DNA of 64,000 nt from an uncultured Bacteroidales bacterium (GTDB taxonomy: Bacteria; Bacteroidota; Bacteroidia; Bacteroidales; Bacteroidaceae), in assembly GCA_902779535.1 (NCBI GenBank), contig CACZBX010000002.1, positions 1 through 64,000 of the forward strand, read 5' to 3'. The position numbers were made by a program, and so were the translations under genes. The notes beneath the pieces were generated by a model, which worked only from the letters and a program-made list of their open reading frames with translations, was not told the DNA's origin and did no database searches. This document shows, piece by piece, positions 8,376-18,992 of this stretch (position 1 is its first letter; each line of letters begins with the position of its first letter).

Positions 8376-9635
8376 ATGTTATTATATTTACATAGGATTA
8401 TATACCTTATATTCTTCCTTACTGCACTCCTATCCAGTGCGTGCAGTAAGGAAAATGATGAGGGGCAAGGAAAAAAGGAAGAACCTGACAAACCGGTTAT
8501 AATCGAACTGCCTCAAGTTGTCATAAACACTCCGAACAACCAGGAAATAAAAAGTAAAACCGAATGGATCGAAGGAGCAACCATTACGATTACTTTAGCT
8601 GATGGAACGATTGACTATGAGAGTAAAGATCTGGAAATTCGGGGAAGGGGAAACACGACCTGGGAATATCCTAAGAAACCGTATGCCCTGAAATTAGGAA
8701 GTAAGGCTGAAATATTGGGTATGCCTAAACACAAACGTTGGGTATTGTTAGCCAACTGGATGGATCGTACACTGATGCGTAATGACGTGTCTTTCGAAAT
8801 TGCACGCCAGACAGGATTGGCATGGACTCCAAGAGGAAAGTTTGTCGAATTAGTTCTCAATGGTAAGATCATGGGGAACTATTATCTCTGCGAACAAATA
8901 AAGGTGGATAAGAACCGAGTGAACATTCGGGAAATGAATGCTGAGGATGTTGATGGTGATGACATCACAGGAGGATACTTGATGGAACTGGATGTCTATT
9001 ATGACGAAGTCAATAGATTCCGTTCCGTCGTTAAGAATTTACCCTTTATGTTCAAAGATCCGGATGAGGAAGTACTACAACCCGCCCAATTCCAATACCT
9101 CCAAGACTATATCAATGAGTTCGAAAGGGTACTTTATGCTGATGACTGGTTGGAAACGCGAGACTATGCCAAGTACATCGACCTAGAATCATTTGTCGAT
9201 TATTGGTTCGTTTTTGAATTGTCAAACAACAGTGAACTTACATGGCCTAAAAGTTGCTACATGTATAAAGACAGATTAGGCAAGTTGACAGCCGGCCCTG
9301 TCTGGGATTTTGATTGGGGTACCTTTAGGCCAGGAGCAAAGTTCCGTAACAAGGAAGCACTCTATTATGACCGTTTGTTTAAAGACCCCGTCTTTGTGTC
9401 ATTGGTAAAGTCACGTTGGGCCATGTTCAAATCAAAGTTCGACACCATACCTGCCTATATCTACTCCACCGCCAACAGTATCAAGATATCAGCACAGAGG
9501 AACATTGGTCTCTGGCCAATCAATAACGATGTTAATGGCGATGAAACACTTTCTTTCGACGATGCTGTCAACCGCATGGCGATTGCCTACCAAGAAAAAC
9601 TGGCTTGGATGGATAAACAGATTAGTGGGATGTAA
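8376..9635 (+). CDS. CotH-like kinase-fold lipoprotein
   Basis: The protein begins with a lipoprotein signal (LLSSAC) and a charged linker rich in Glu and Lys. The body matches the CotH family (PF08757): GRGNTTWEYPKKPY near residue 90, then a WVLLANWMDR segment, a PRGKFVELVLNG strand, YYLCEQIKVDKNRV, and the acidic motif VWDFDWG with Asp311 and Asp313, the likely metal ligands. CotH of Bacillus is an atypical protein kinase; secreted bacterial members often occur in polysaccharide loci, where their substrate is unknown. The stop codon lies inside the stem of a strong terminator hairpin. Kinase activity here is inferred from the fold only. Confidence 0.87.
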   Translation: MLLYLHRIIYLIFFLTALLSSACSKENDEGQGKKEEPDKPVIIELPQVVINTPNNQEIKSKTEWIEGATITITLADGTIDYESKDLEIRGRGNTTWEYPKKPYALKLGSKAEILGMPKHKRWVLLANWMDRTLMRNDVSFEIARQTGLAWTPRGKFVELVLNGKIMGNYYLCEQIKVDKNRVNIREMNAEDVDGDDITGGYLMELDVYYDEVNRFRSVVKNLPFMFKDPDEEVLQPAQFQYLQDYINEFERVLYADDWLETRDYAKYIDLESFVDYWFVFELSNNSELTWPKSCYMYKDRLGKLTAGPVWDFDWGTFRPGAKFRNKEALYYDRLFKDPVFVSLVKSRWAMFKSKFDTIPAYIYSTANSIKISAQRNIGLWPINNDVNGDETLSFDDAVNRMAIAYQEKLAWMDKQISGM

Positions 9636-9657
9636 GGAGTTACATCCCATTAATCTG
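9618..9657. terminator. Bidirectional terminator between convergent genes
   Basis: Two 18-base arms (9618-9635 and 9640-9657) pair around the loop GGAG with one G-U wobble. The left arm contains the stop codon of the CotH-like gene. The esterase gene converging from the right ends at 9666, so one hairpin serves both strands. There is no long T-tract on either side. Confidence 0.7.
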
Positions 9658-9665
9658 TCATCGTA

Positions 9666-11300
9666 TTATTTCAAAGGTGTTTGATGTGTACGACGCCACT
9701 GCATATAGTCTTCCCACAATTCCAACTGAGGTTTATTTGGTATTGGAGTAAGGTAAGCTCCATCACGGAAATTCATCACCGTCTCAGTATCCTTCGCATA
9801 TTCTGGCCAGTATGGTAAGTAACCACCATTAGGATCTCCTGTTTTAATAAAGTTTATCCAATATTGCATCACCATTCGCGAGAGAGCCTCATCACTTGGG
9901 TTAGGAGTTCCACCAAATCCGCCTAACTGTCCGAAGGTTAGTCCCAGTTCCCCGGCATGCATGGTGAGTTGCTGACGGTCTGTCTGTTGCCCACGTCGGA
10001 AAAAGTTTTGTTTTGCATGGTTAAAGAAGAACATATAAACCTTGCCCTTCCCCTTTCCTTCAGCACTATTCTTGCTCTGCAGGTTAGCCCACGCATAGGT
10101 AGGCCAAGCAAAAGCAGCCTCACGGAAGATATCCGAATGTGCATCATAAGCTTCCTGAAGTGTTGAGCCCGGATACATCTTTCGAAATTTTTGTTGCCAG
10201 ACAGGATCAGGAAAACTCTCCTTCATCTCCTGTTCATATTGTTCTGGTGTAAATCGACCTAAGATTCCAGTAAACATTGAGCCTTCATCACTGTTGGCTC
10301 CGATTAGTACATTCACATCATTATAATTGCCTTCTTCATAAAGTTTGTAAGGGTCGCTCATCAAGACATAGTCATCGTACGTTGGCCAAAGGGCACCACC
10401 TGCGCCAAAGGCAATCGGGTCACCCATAAACTTCTCGGGATCTTGCTTACGCAAATCCTTCAATTTCAGTTTACCCATTCCCATCCGAGTCAAGTATGCT
10501 TTCCCATAAACCTCGCTACCTCTCACATTACGTATTGAATTATTGTCAATACGGATATTGTCGACAGGCACCATGTTACCGCCACTCTCGGAGATAGCAC
10601 CACGGAACAATCCTTTTGCCAATGGACTCTGGCAGAGCATGGCTACAGAGATAGCACCAGCACTCTCTCCCATAATCGTTACCTTTTCAGGATCTCCCCC
10701 AAAGGCAGAAATATTTTCATGAATCCACTGAAGAGCAGCAATCTGATCCATCAAGCCATAGTTTCCACTGATGGCACGTCCCGTTTCTTTGGCACTTTCC
10801 TGACTTAACTCTGGCAACGACAAGAAACCAAAAGCATTGGTACGATAAGTAATAGCCGCATATACAATACCAGCCTGCGCAAACTTCTCACCATTCTGTT
10901 CCCAAGAAGCTCCCGTGTTGAATCCGCCACCATGAATCCAAACTAACACTGGAAGCCCTTCGCCTGCCCGCTTTGCCGGAGTAAGTACATTCAAATACAA
11001 ACAGTCTTCGCTGACTCCCAGTTGTCCGGGGAGTGGTGCTCTACGACTTTGTTGATAAGGCTTATCTTTGAAAGTATCTGCCTTATAAGTTCCTACCCAC
11101 GCTTTAGGAGGAAGTGGTGCTTTCCACCGAAGATTTCCAACGGGTGGTTGAGCAAAGGGAATACCTTTATAATACGCTAAACCATTTTGTTCCACACCCT
11201 CTAACTCACCTTGCTGAACAGTTGTTCGTAACAACTGGGCGTTTGAGACAAGACAAAAACACGAAAGGACGACAAAAGCGATAAACTTATTATTTTTCAT
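9666..11300 (-). CDS. Secreted type-B carboxylesterase
   Basis: This 544-residue protein belongs to the carboxylesterase/lipase family (PF00135). It should hydrolyse carboxylic esters, for example acyl or aryl groups on plant glycans. The nucleophile is Ser213 in GESAGAIS, an HGGGFNTG oxyanion segment precedes it, and the acid and histidine are probably in DEGSMF and HAGELGLTFG. I placed the start at 11300 because the MKNNKFIAF segment opens a good signal peptide; an upstream in-frame ATG at 11360 would bury it. It is the only minus-strand gene in this part of the cluster and shares a 195-bp regulatory gap with the TIM-barrel gene. Confidence 0.9.
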   Translation of the reverse strand: MKNNKFIAFVVLSCFCLVSNAQLLRTTVQQGELEGVEQNGLAYYKGIPFAQPPVGNLRWKAPLPPKAWVGTYKADTFKDKPYQQSRRAPLPGQLGVSEDCLYLNVLTPAKRAGEGLPVLVWIHGGGFNTGASWEQNGEKFAQAGIVYAAITYRTNAFGFLSLPELSQESAKETGRAISGNYGLMDQIAALQWIHENISAFGGDPEKVTIMGESAGAISVAMLCQSPLAKGLFRGAISESGGNMVPVDNIRIDNNSIRNVRGSEVYGKAYLTRMGMGKLKLKDLRKQDPEKFMGDPIAFGAGGALWPTYDDYVLMSDPYKLYEEGNYNDVNVLIGANSDEGSMFTGILGRFTPEQYEQEMKESFPDPVWQQKFRKMYPGSTLQEAYDAHSDIFREAAFAWPTYAWANLQSKNSAEGKGKGKVYMFFFNHAKQNFFRRGQQTDRQQLTMHAGELGLTFGQLGGFGGTPNPSDEALSRMVMQYWINFIKTGDPNGGYLPYWPEYAKDTETVMNFRDGAYLTPIPNKPQLELWEDYMQWRRTHQTPLK

Positions 11301-11402
11301 ATACAAAGATTTTGAAATTTCACAAATATAATCGATTAACACCATAAAAACAAGTATCATGTGATTTGTAGAACTATTCAGTGAAATAAAATGTACAACA
11401 TA

Positions 11403-11433
11403 TTTGAAAGTTCAACCTATTTAATTAACTTTG
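11403..11433 (+). promoter_or_regulatory. Bacteroidota-type promoter for the TIM-barrel operon
   Basis: TTTG at 11403-11406 and TAACTTTG at 11426-11433 are separated by 19 bp, matching the consensus. The start codon of the TIM-barrel gene is 62 bp downstream. Confidence 0.7.
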
Positions 11434-11495
11434 TCTTAAAGAATTACAAATAAACGCCATTACGGGAATAATAACTAACTTAATACATTAAAAAA

Positions 11496-12542
11496 ATGGA
11501 TAAATCAAGACGTCATTTTTTACAGGTTTCAGCTGCCGCTTTAGCTGGAATCACAGTACTTCCGTCATTATCTTCTTGTACAGGGAGTAAAACAGCTCCG
11601 GCTGAATCGGCTGGAAAAGTAAATTCCAACTTCGCAGGTGTTGCTATGGGAGCAATCTCATACAGTTGGCGTTCATTGCCTGGTGGTATGGATAATCTGA
11701 TCAAGTATTGTAGAGAGGGCAACGTTAGCAACCTCGAGTTAATGGGTAATGATTTGGAAACAATCTTAGGTGTTCCGACTAATCCAGCACCACGCCTGAT
11801 GGCAGAAGCCAGAGCAGCAATGGAAAAAGCTGGGAAAGAAATCAAAGGTCGTCCTACACTCAGTGCAGAAGCACAAGCTGAAATAGAGAAGTACAATGAA
11901 GACCTGAAGGCATTCCGTAATGGTATGGATTGGGATAAGGTAGAAGAAGTACGTAAGCGTTTAGCAGCAGAAGGGATTAGCGTTCATATTGTAAAGACCA
12001 GCCCTGGAGCGAACAGCAGCGATGATTTTATTGACTATTCTTTCAAACTTGCAAAGGCAATGGGTGCTGCTGCCGTTACAACCGAGATGAGCTTAGATGC
12101 AGCAAAGAGAGTAGCTCCGTTTGCTGAGAAACACGACATGTTTATCGCATTGCATAACCACTTCCAATATGCACAAGATGAATTTAAGGATGGTCCGGAT
12201 CAACTTCTGGCTATATCTCCAAAAGTAATGTTGAACTTCGACCAAGGACACTACTTCGGCTCTACCGGTAAACACCCGGTCGACTTCATCAAAAAGTATC
12301 AAGACCGTATCTTCTCCATGCACATCAAAGATAAGACTGGTCCAAATACCGAAGCTGCACCTAACGCCAACCAAGTCTGGGGACAAGGACAGACTCCACT
12401 GGAGGATGTATTGCACTATGTTCGCGACAATAAACTTCCAATCTTCTGCGACATCGAACTGGAGTATGATGTAAAGCCATGGTCGAATGCAGCAAAAGAA
12501 GTTGGGACTTGCATGAGGTATGCTCGTCAAATATTATTATAA
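11496..12542 (+). CDS. Tat-exported TIM-barrel sugar isomerase/epimerase-like protein
   Basis: The product belongs to the xylose-isomerase-like TIM-barrel family (AP_endonuc_2, PF01261). The N terminus has a twin-arginine signal (SRRHFLQVSAAALAG) with a possible lipobox Cys near residue 28, so the protein is folded in the cytoplasm and exported, probably with a bound metal. Family features include TTEMS, FDQGHYFG, MHIKDK and CDIELEYD, which supply His, Asp and Glu metal ligands. Family members isomerise or epimerise sugars, and some cleave 3-keto-glycosides. ThuA and CE1-like genes follow at gaps of 23 and 12 bp, forming a three-gene operon. Confidence 0.87.
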   Translation: MDKSRRHFLQVSAAALAGITVLPSLSSCTGSKTAPAESAGKVNSNFAGVAMGAISYSWRSLPGGMDNLIKYCREGNVSNLELMGNDLETILGVPTNPAPRLMAEARAAMEKAGKEIKGRPTLSAEAQAEIEKYNEDLKAFRNGMDWDKVEEVRKRLAAEGISVHIVKTSPGANSSDDFIDYSFKLAKAMGAAAVTTEMSLDAAKRVAPFAEKHDMFIALHNHFQYAQDEFKDGPDQLLAISPKVMLNFDQGHYFGSTGKHPVDFIKKYQDRIFSMHIKDKTGPNTEAAPNANQVWGQGQTPLEDVLHYVRDNKLPIFCDIELEYDVKPWSNAAKEVGTCMRYARQILL

Positions 12543-12565
12543 CGAACTTAAAAGATCTGTATTCC

Positions 12566-13321
12566 ATGAAAAAGCTATTTATCATATTATTGGCTATTGT
12601 TTGCGTTTCCTGCCAAACAACAGACAAAGAAAATGTCCTTAAAGATAAGGTTATCTTGTTCGTATACGGAGGATGGGATGGCCATGAACCCAAACAATGT
12701 CATGACCTGTTAAAGCCATGGCTGGAGGAGCAAGGAGCAACGGTTTACTCGAGCCAAAGCCTCGATTCATACACCAACAAGGAACTGATGGGAAAGGTAG
12801 ATTTGGTCATCCAAACATGGACCATGGGAACGATGACCGGTGCTCAAGAAAAAGGTCTGACAGAAGCCGTGCGTAACGGAGTCGGGCTGGCAGGATGGCA
12901 TGGTGGATTAGGTGACTCCTTCCGAAACAGTACCGAATACCAATTTATGGTCGGCGGACAATGGGTCGCTCATCCTGGAAACAAGGTAGATTATGATGTG
13001 GATATCATCGACAAAAAAGATCCTGTGACTAAAGGACTGAAGAAATTCCACATGAAGTCGGAACAATACTACATGCACGTAGATCCGGGTGTGAAAGTAT
13101 TGGCAACAACCACTTTTAATGGCGAACATGCCTCTTGGATTGATGGCGTTATTATGCCAGTCGTATGGAAGAAATACTACGGTAAAGGACGCGTCTTCTA
13201 TTCTTCCCTCTGCCATGATGCTAACGACTTCAATGTTCCCGAAGCATTTGAAATCATGAAACGTGGAATAGAATGGGCTGTACTTTCTAAAGAAGAAGAT
13301 GAAGAAGATGATGATGACTAA
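12566..13321 (+). CDS. ThuA-domain lipoprotein
   Basis: The 251-residue product has a lipobox (VCVSC) and a ThuA domain (PF06283, class-I glutaminase-like fold). Family-typical stretches are GWHGG near residue 112, HPG near 137, and GRVFYSSLCHDAND near 207. ThuA proteins are linked to disaccharide and keto-sugar metabolism, but their reaction is poorly defined. I set the start at 12566 because it opens the signal peptide; an earlier in-frame ATG at 12479 lies inside the preceding gene. The C terminus is a run of Glu and Asp, possibly a solvent-exposed or metal-binding tail. It lies in the operon with the TIM-barrel gene. Confidence 0.86.
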   Translation: MKKLFIILLAIVCVSCQTTDKENVLKDKVILFVYGGWDGHEPKQCHDLLKPWLEEQGATVYSSQSLDSYTNKELMGKVDLVIQTWTMGTMTGAQEKGLTEAVRNGVGLAGWHGGLGDSFRNSTEYQFMVGGQWVAHPGNKVDYDVDIIDKKDPVTKGLKKFHMKSEQYYMHVDPGVKVLATTTFNGEHASWIDGVIMPVVWKKYYGKGRVFYSSLCHDANDFNVPEAFEIMKRGIEWAVLSKEEDEEDDDD

Positions 13322-14500
<1,179 letters not shown>

Positions 14501-14516
14501 AAAAAGAAAAACATTC

Positions 14517-14556
14517 ATAGTAAGGAAGACGCGATTCATCGCGTCTTCCTTACTAT
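14517..14556. terminator. Strong intrinsic terminator after the esterase operon
   Basis: A perfect 18-bp stem (14517-14534 with 14539-14556) encloses the loop TTCA. An A-rich tract precedes it, so on the reverse strand it would be followed by U residues, and it may work in both directions. It separates the CE1-like esterase from the DUF1573-GH3 gene. Confidence 0.85.
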
Positions 14557-14618
14557 TTATCAAGAATTAACCACAAAATATTGTGAGTATAAAAACTCAA
14601 ACCTTAAAACATTTAGTT

Positions 14619-17582
14619 ATGAGAATATTTTCCAACATCATCCTGACAGCTGTACTTTTTTCGTTTTGTTGCATCAGTCAAGCTGCAACTATAAAGTCTT
14701 CAGAACGAAAGGATTCGAAAGTCAAAACAAACACAGTGAAATTCGAAACGTACTCATGGAATTTCGGTACCATATACTCCTCAAAAGGAGCAGTCAGTCA
14801 TACTTTCACGCTTAAGAATGAATCTCCAATTCCAGTAAAGATCAGTAGCCAAATAGGTAGTTGCGAATGTATTCAAGCTCATTATAGTGACGACGCCATT
14901 GCTCCAGGAGAAACCTCTGAGATAATAGTAACTCTTAAGCCAAATGCTATTGGCCAAACCTACCGTCATGTGGAACTGATTGACCAGAACGGGAAGAGCC
15001 TAGGTGCATTAGAAGTGAAAGCCGACGTAAAAGAGGGTATCGGAACAGATAAATACCCGTTCCAAGATACAAGTCTTAGCAATCAAGAAAGAGTAGAAAA
15101 CCTGATATCTCTTCTTACTCCAGAGGAAAAAGTAGGTCTTATGATGAATAAAGCCATATCTGTTGATCGACTTGGCATACCATCCTATAACTGGTGGAGT
15201 GAAGCATGTCACGGTATTGTTCAAGATGGCTACACCGTATTCCCACAGCCTATTGGCATGGCAGCAGCCTTCGACAAACAGATGATATACGACGTTTTCA
15301 GTTCTGTCTCTGATGAGGCAAGAGCCAATTGGAATCGTTCAAATCACAACATTATGAACGTGCCAATGGGGACCATCTACTACCCCGGAAATCCTGAACT
15401 GAGTTTCTGGTGCCCAAATGTCAACATCTTCCGTGATCCAAGATGGGGACGTGGACAAGAGACATGTGGTGAAGACCCTTACATGAATGCTGTTTTAGGT
15501 GTTCAAACCGTGCTAGGCATGCAAGGCAACGACTCAAAATATTATAAAACTCATGCTTGTGCAAAACATTATGCAGTACACAGCGGTCCGGAACCTCTCA
15601 GACACTCCTATAATGCTTCTGTGTCTATGCGCGACTTATGGGAAACTTACCTACCAGCATTCAAAGCATTGGTAAAGAAAGGTAATGTAAGAGAGGTGAT
15701 GTGTGCCTACAACCGATATGAGGGTACGCCATGCTGTACGAGCGACAGATTGCTTATCGACATCCTCAGACGTAAATGGGGTTATGATGGAATTATACTT
15801 ACCGATTGTGACGCTATCAACAATTTCTACACTAAAGGTCAGCATGAGACTCATCCCGATCCTCTCTCCGCAGCTGTTGACGCTGCTATTCATGGTACTG
15901 ATCTGGAGTGTGGTAAAGTGATGATGGTACTAACAGAAGCTCTTGACAAAGGACTTATAGACGAGTCTGTTCTTGACGAACACCTTCGAAGGACTCTTTT
16001 GGGACGTTTTGAATTAGGTATGTTCGATCCTGCCGAAACGATACCATGGGCTAACATAAAAGCTGACGTAATAAGTAGCGAAAAACATAACCAATTAGCG
16101 CTAGAGGCTGCTAGAAAATCGATTGTTTTGTTGAAGAACAACGGAGTTCTTCCTCTGAGCAAAAACATTAAACGTCTACTCGTGGTAGGTCCTAATGCCG
16201 ATGATTCCAAATTACTGAATGGTAACTATGGCGGGACACCTACCAAAGAACATACCCACTCCCTTCTTGATGGGATAAAGTCAGCTTTTCCTCATACAGA
16301 GATTGTCTATAACAAAGCCTGCGAGCTTAATGATGAATATACTACTGTTCCACATCTTGGAGACTTTAACAACGGTAAGGGCGTAAAAGTGGAATTCTAT
16401 AATAACAAGAACCGAGAAGGAGAACCAGTTAACACAGGATATTACAAACAATTGAATTTTAGCACCTATGGAGCATGGAGCTTTGCTGATGGTGTAGATA
16501 GGGATAACCTCTCTGTTCGCATTTCAGGGAAATATACCTCTAATTTCGATGGAGAGATGAAGTACTACTTCAATACCGACAATGGCTACGTCTTGAAAAT
16601 CAATGGTAAGGTGATAGAAGAAGCCAAGCCTCAACCGATGAGATGGGGACCTATGCGTCGAGTTATAGAATACAAACACTTCGACGTGAAAGCAAATGAG
16701 ACATATTATGTAGAGGTAGAATATAATCATGACAATGCCAATTTCGCTATGCTTCGAGGCGATATCTGCGAACGAAACCTAATTGAGTTCGATAACTTAG
16801 TCAAGGAAGGAACTCAATCAGATGCCATCATTGTCATAGGAGGTATTTCAGCACAGATGGAAGGTGAAGGTGGTGACAAAGCCGATATAAATCTTCCAAA
16901 GGTACAGCAAAAGCTTCTTAAAGCAATGCACTCTACAGGAAAGCCTGTAATAATGGTCAACTGTTCAGGATCCGCTATTGCATTCGGAGACATTGAGAGT
17001 GATTATGACGCATTGCTTCAAGCGTGGTATGCCGGACAAGGAGGATCAAAAGCACTGGCTGAAATTCTATCAGGCGATTGTAACCCTAGCGGAAAGCTAC
17101 CGATTACTTTCTATGCTTCGAACGATGACCTTCCTGACTTCCTTGATTATAGTATGGATAACCGCACTTATCGTTATTTCAAGGGTAATCCGCTGTATGC
17201 TTTCGGATATGGGCTATCATACTCCTCTTTTGAATATGGTAAAGGTAAGTTGTCGGCAAAGAGCATGAAGAAAGATGGGAAAGTAACCATTGTGGTTCCA
17301 GTGACTAACACAGGCAAGATGGAAGGCGACGAAGTCGTGCAGGTTTATGTGAAAGCCCTCGACTACAAGGATGCTCCTATCAAATCGCTTAAAGGCTTCC
17401 AGCGTATTCACCTCCTCCCTGGAGAAACAGGTAAAGCAGTGATAACTCTCGACAGCGAGGCTTTTGAATATTACGATCCAAGTATCGACGAACTCTCAAC
17501 GCGCAGTGGACAATACAAAATCCTCTATGGTTGTTCGTCACTCGACAATGATCTCCAAAGCATTGATTTTGTAGTGAAATAA
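14619..17582 (+). CDS. DUF1573-GH3 fusion glycosidase with PA14 insert
   Basis: After a signal peptide (cleavage near ISQAA), residues about 41-137 form a DUF1573-like immunoglobulin domain (WNFGTI, then SCEC and EIIVTLKPN). A full GH3 enzyme follows: an N-terminal barrel from about 150 with the nucleophile Asp396 in LTDCD, a PA14-like insert at about 590-710, and a C-terminal fibronectin-like domain. The closest functional group is beta-xylosidase/beta-glucosidase. At 987 residues it is longer than most GH3 enzymes because of the added front domain. I set the start at 14619, where the signal peptide begins; an in-frame GTG lies 36 bp upstream. No promoter matching the full consensus is visible. 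Confidence 0.9.
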   Translation: MRIFSNIILTAVLFSFCCISQAATIKSSERKDSKVKTNTVKFETYSWNFGTIYSSKGAVSHTFTLKNESPIPVKISSQIGSCECIQAHYSDDAIAPGETSEIIVTLKPNAIGQTYRHVELIDQNGKSLGALEVKADVKEGIGTDKYPFQDTSLSNQERVENLISLLTPEEKVGLMMNKAISVDRLGIPSYNWWSEACHGIVQDGYTVFPQPIGMAAAFDKQMIYDVFSSVSDEARANWNRSNHNIMNVPMGTIYYPGNPELSFWCPNVNIFRDPRWGRGQETCGEDPYMNAVLGVQTVLGMQGNDSKYYKTHACAKHYAVHSGPEPLRHSYNASVSMRDLWETYLPAFKALVKKGNVREVMCAYNRYEGTPCCTSDRLLIDILRRKWGYDGIILTDCDAINNFYTKGQHETHPDPLSAAVDAAIHGTDLECGKVMMVLTEALDKGLIDESVLDEHLRRTLLGRFELGMFDPAETIPWANIKADVISSEKHNQLALEAARKSIVLLKNNGVLPLSKNIKRLLVVGPNADDSKLLNGNYGGTPTKEHTHSLLDGIKSAFPHTEIVYNKACELNDEYTTVPHLGDFNNGKGVKVEFYNNKNREGEPVNTGYYKQLNFSTYGAWSFADGVDRDNLSVRISGKYTSNFDGEMKYYFNTDNGYVLKINGKVIEEAKPQPMRWGPMRRVIEYKHFDVKANETYYVEVEYNHDNANFAMLRGDICERNLIEFDNLVKEGTQSDAIIVIGGISAQMEGEGGDKADINLPKVQQKLLKAMHSTGKPVIMVNCSGSAIAFGDIESDYDALLQAWYAGQGGSKALAEILSGDCNPSGKLPITFYASNDDLPDFLDYSMDNRTYRYFKGNPLYAFGYGLSYSSFEYGKGKLSAKSMKKDGKVTIVVPVTNTGKMEGDEVVQVYVKALDYKDAPIKSLKGFQRIHLLPGETGKAVITLDSEAFEYYDPSIDELSTRSGQYKILYGCSSLDNDLQSIDFVVK

Positions 17583-17633
17583 AAGATTTCAAACTTGAAG
17601 ATAAAGAAGTAAGTAATGCTATAAAACAATTAG

Positions 17634-17664
17634 TTTGATTCGTTAAGTATAATTGTTATTTTTG
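17634..17664 (+). promoter_or_regulatory. Bacteroidota-type promoter for the serine hydrolase operon
   Basis: TTTG at 17634-17637 and TATTTTTG at 17657-17664 have a 19-bp spacer. The start codon of the serine hydrolase is 63 bp downstream. This starts a unit that may run through the GH92 gene at 24449. Confidence 0.65.
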
Positions 17665-17727
17665 TGAAGATACTAAACTTTCAACTTTGTGGAAAGACCA
17701 AGAAATAATTACTAAATAAATGCTACC

Positions 17728-18945
17728 ATGAAAAAAGTGCTTTTTCTTTTGGCAATCACGCTTTGCTTATCTGCAACAGCACAGAAGAAAGTCATTAACT
17801 CCAAAACGTCCTATGCTCGTGAGGTACTTCAACCTTACGTTGACCGTGGCGAACTTCCAGGTGCCATCAGCATCTTCTACAACAACGGAGTGCAGGAAAT
17901 ATGTTGTGTTGGTTATGCCGACGTAGAAAAGAAGCGTCCTATCCGACTTGACAATGTTTATATGCAGTGTTCCCAAACGAAGGGTTTCTGTGGTGTAACC
18001 ATTGCTAAATTAGTCGAAGAAGGCAAGCTTTCTCTTGATGATCCTGTCTCGAAATATCTGCCAGAGTTCAATGAGTTATGGGTACAAGACAGTGACAAGG
18101 ATGGTGTTAAAACGTTACACAAGGCTAAGAACGTGCTTACCGTTCGTATGGTGCTTAACCATACCGGTGGTTTCCCTTTTGAGATCAGCGCCAAACGTAA
18201 CGATGTTCGAGGCGGAGGCTGGTCAGGAGGAGCACCTATCCGTCAGGTGGCATCAATCGCTGCAGCATCTCCATTAATGTTTGAGCCAGGCACGAAAGAT
18301 TTATACTCCAATACAGGTATTGATATAGGTGCTGCTATCGTCGAAGTGATAACAGGGATGAAATGGGAGAATTATTTGAAGAAAGAAGTGCTCGACCCAT
18401 TAGGTATGAAATCATCATGGTTTTGGCCGACGGACAAACAACTGAAAAAACAGATAGAAATGTACGATACCCATGAAGGTGCTCCTGCGACCTATCGTCT
18501 CGAAAACGGATGGGAACAACGTCCATACAATGATAAACATGTATTTGCTTCAGCAGGAGCAGGCCTTTGGACCACAGCAAAAGATCAACTTAAATTCTAC
18601 AAGATGTTGATGAATCTCGGTATGGGTGATAATGGCGTACGAATCTTGAAGGAAGAAACAGTCAAGTCAATCCTCGCTGTTTCAACCCGTCCTGAAAGAT
18701 TAGGGGGTTATTCACTGGGCTTAAATGCTCCAAAGAAAGATGGAGAGAATGAATGGTTCGGTCACGGTGGAGCCTGGGGTACCAACTGTATGGTCAATTG
18801 GCATAAAAAGCAGCTCAAACTATGGGTCGTACAGTTAAACGGTTCTCAACCATGGAATGATGCTGTGAACAAAGCTGCTGAAAAATTCTTCTCACAAGCA
18901 ATCGATACTTCCGGCATTGATGCCTACACCGGAAGAACAAAATAA
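17728..18945 (+). CDS. Secreted beta-lactamase-family serine hydrolase
   Basis: The 405-residue product has a signal peptide (cleavage after ATAQK) and a beta-lactamase/class C penicillin-binding fold (PF00144). The three motifs are visible: Ser82-x-x-Lys85 in CSQTKG, Tyr193-x-Asn195 in YSNTG, and HGG at 346-348. Members act as esterases, D-aminopeptidases or carboxypeptidases more often than as beta-lactamases. Placed among glycosidases, it most likely acts as a glycan or amide esterase, which is inference. The GH9 gene follows after 47 bp. Confidence 0.88.
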   Translation: MKKVLFLLAITLCLSATAQKKVINSKTSYAREVLQPYVDRGELPGAISIFYNNGVQEICCVGYADVEKKRPIRLDNVYMQCSQTKGFCGVTIAKLVEEGKLSLDDPVSKYLPEFNELWVQDSDKDGVKTLHKAKNVLTVRMVLNHTGGFPFEISAKRNDVRGGGWSGGAPIRQVASIAAASPLMFEPGTKDLYSNTGIDIGAAIVEVITGMKWENYLKKEVLDPLGMKSSWFWPTDKQLKKQIEMYDTHEGAPATYRLENGWEQRPYNDKHVFASAGAGLWTTAKDQLKFYKMLMNLGMGDNGVRILKEETVKSILAVSTRPERLGGYSLGLNAPKKDGENEWFGHGGAWGTNCMVNWHKKQLKLWVVQLNGSQPWNDAVNKAAEKFFSQAIDTSGIDAYTGRTK

Positions 18946-18992
18946 TTTGTTTACTTATACAATAAATCAATTCACACTTAAAATAGACAACA

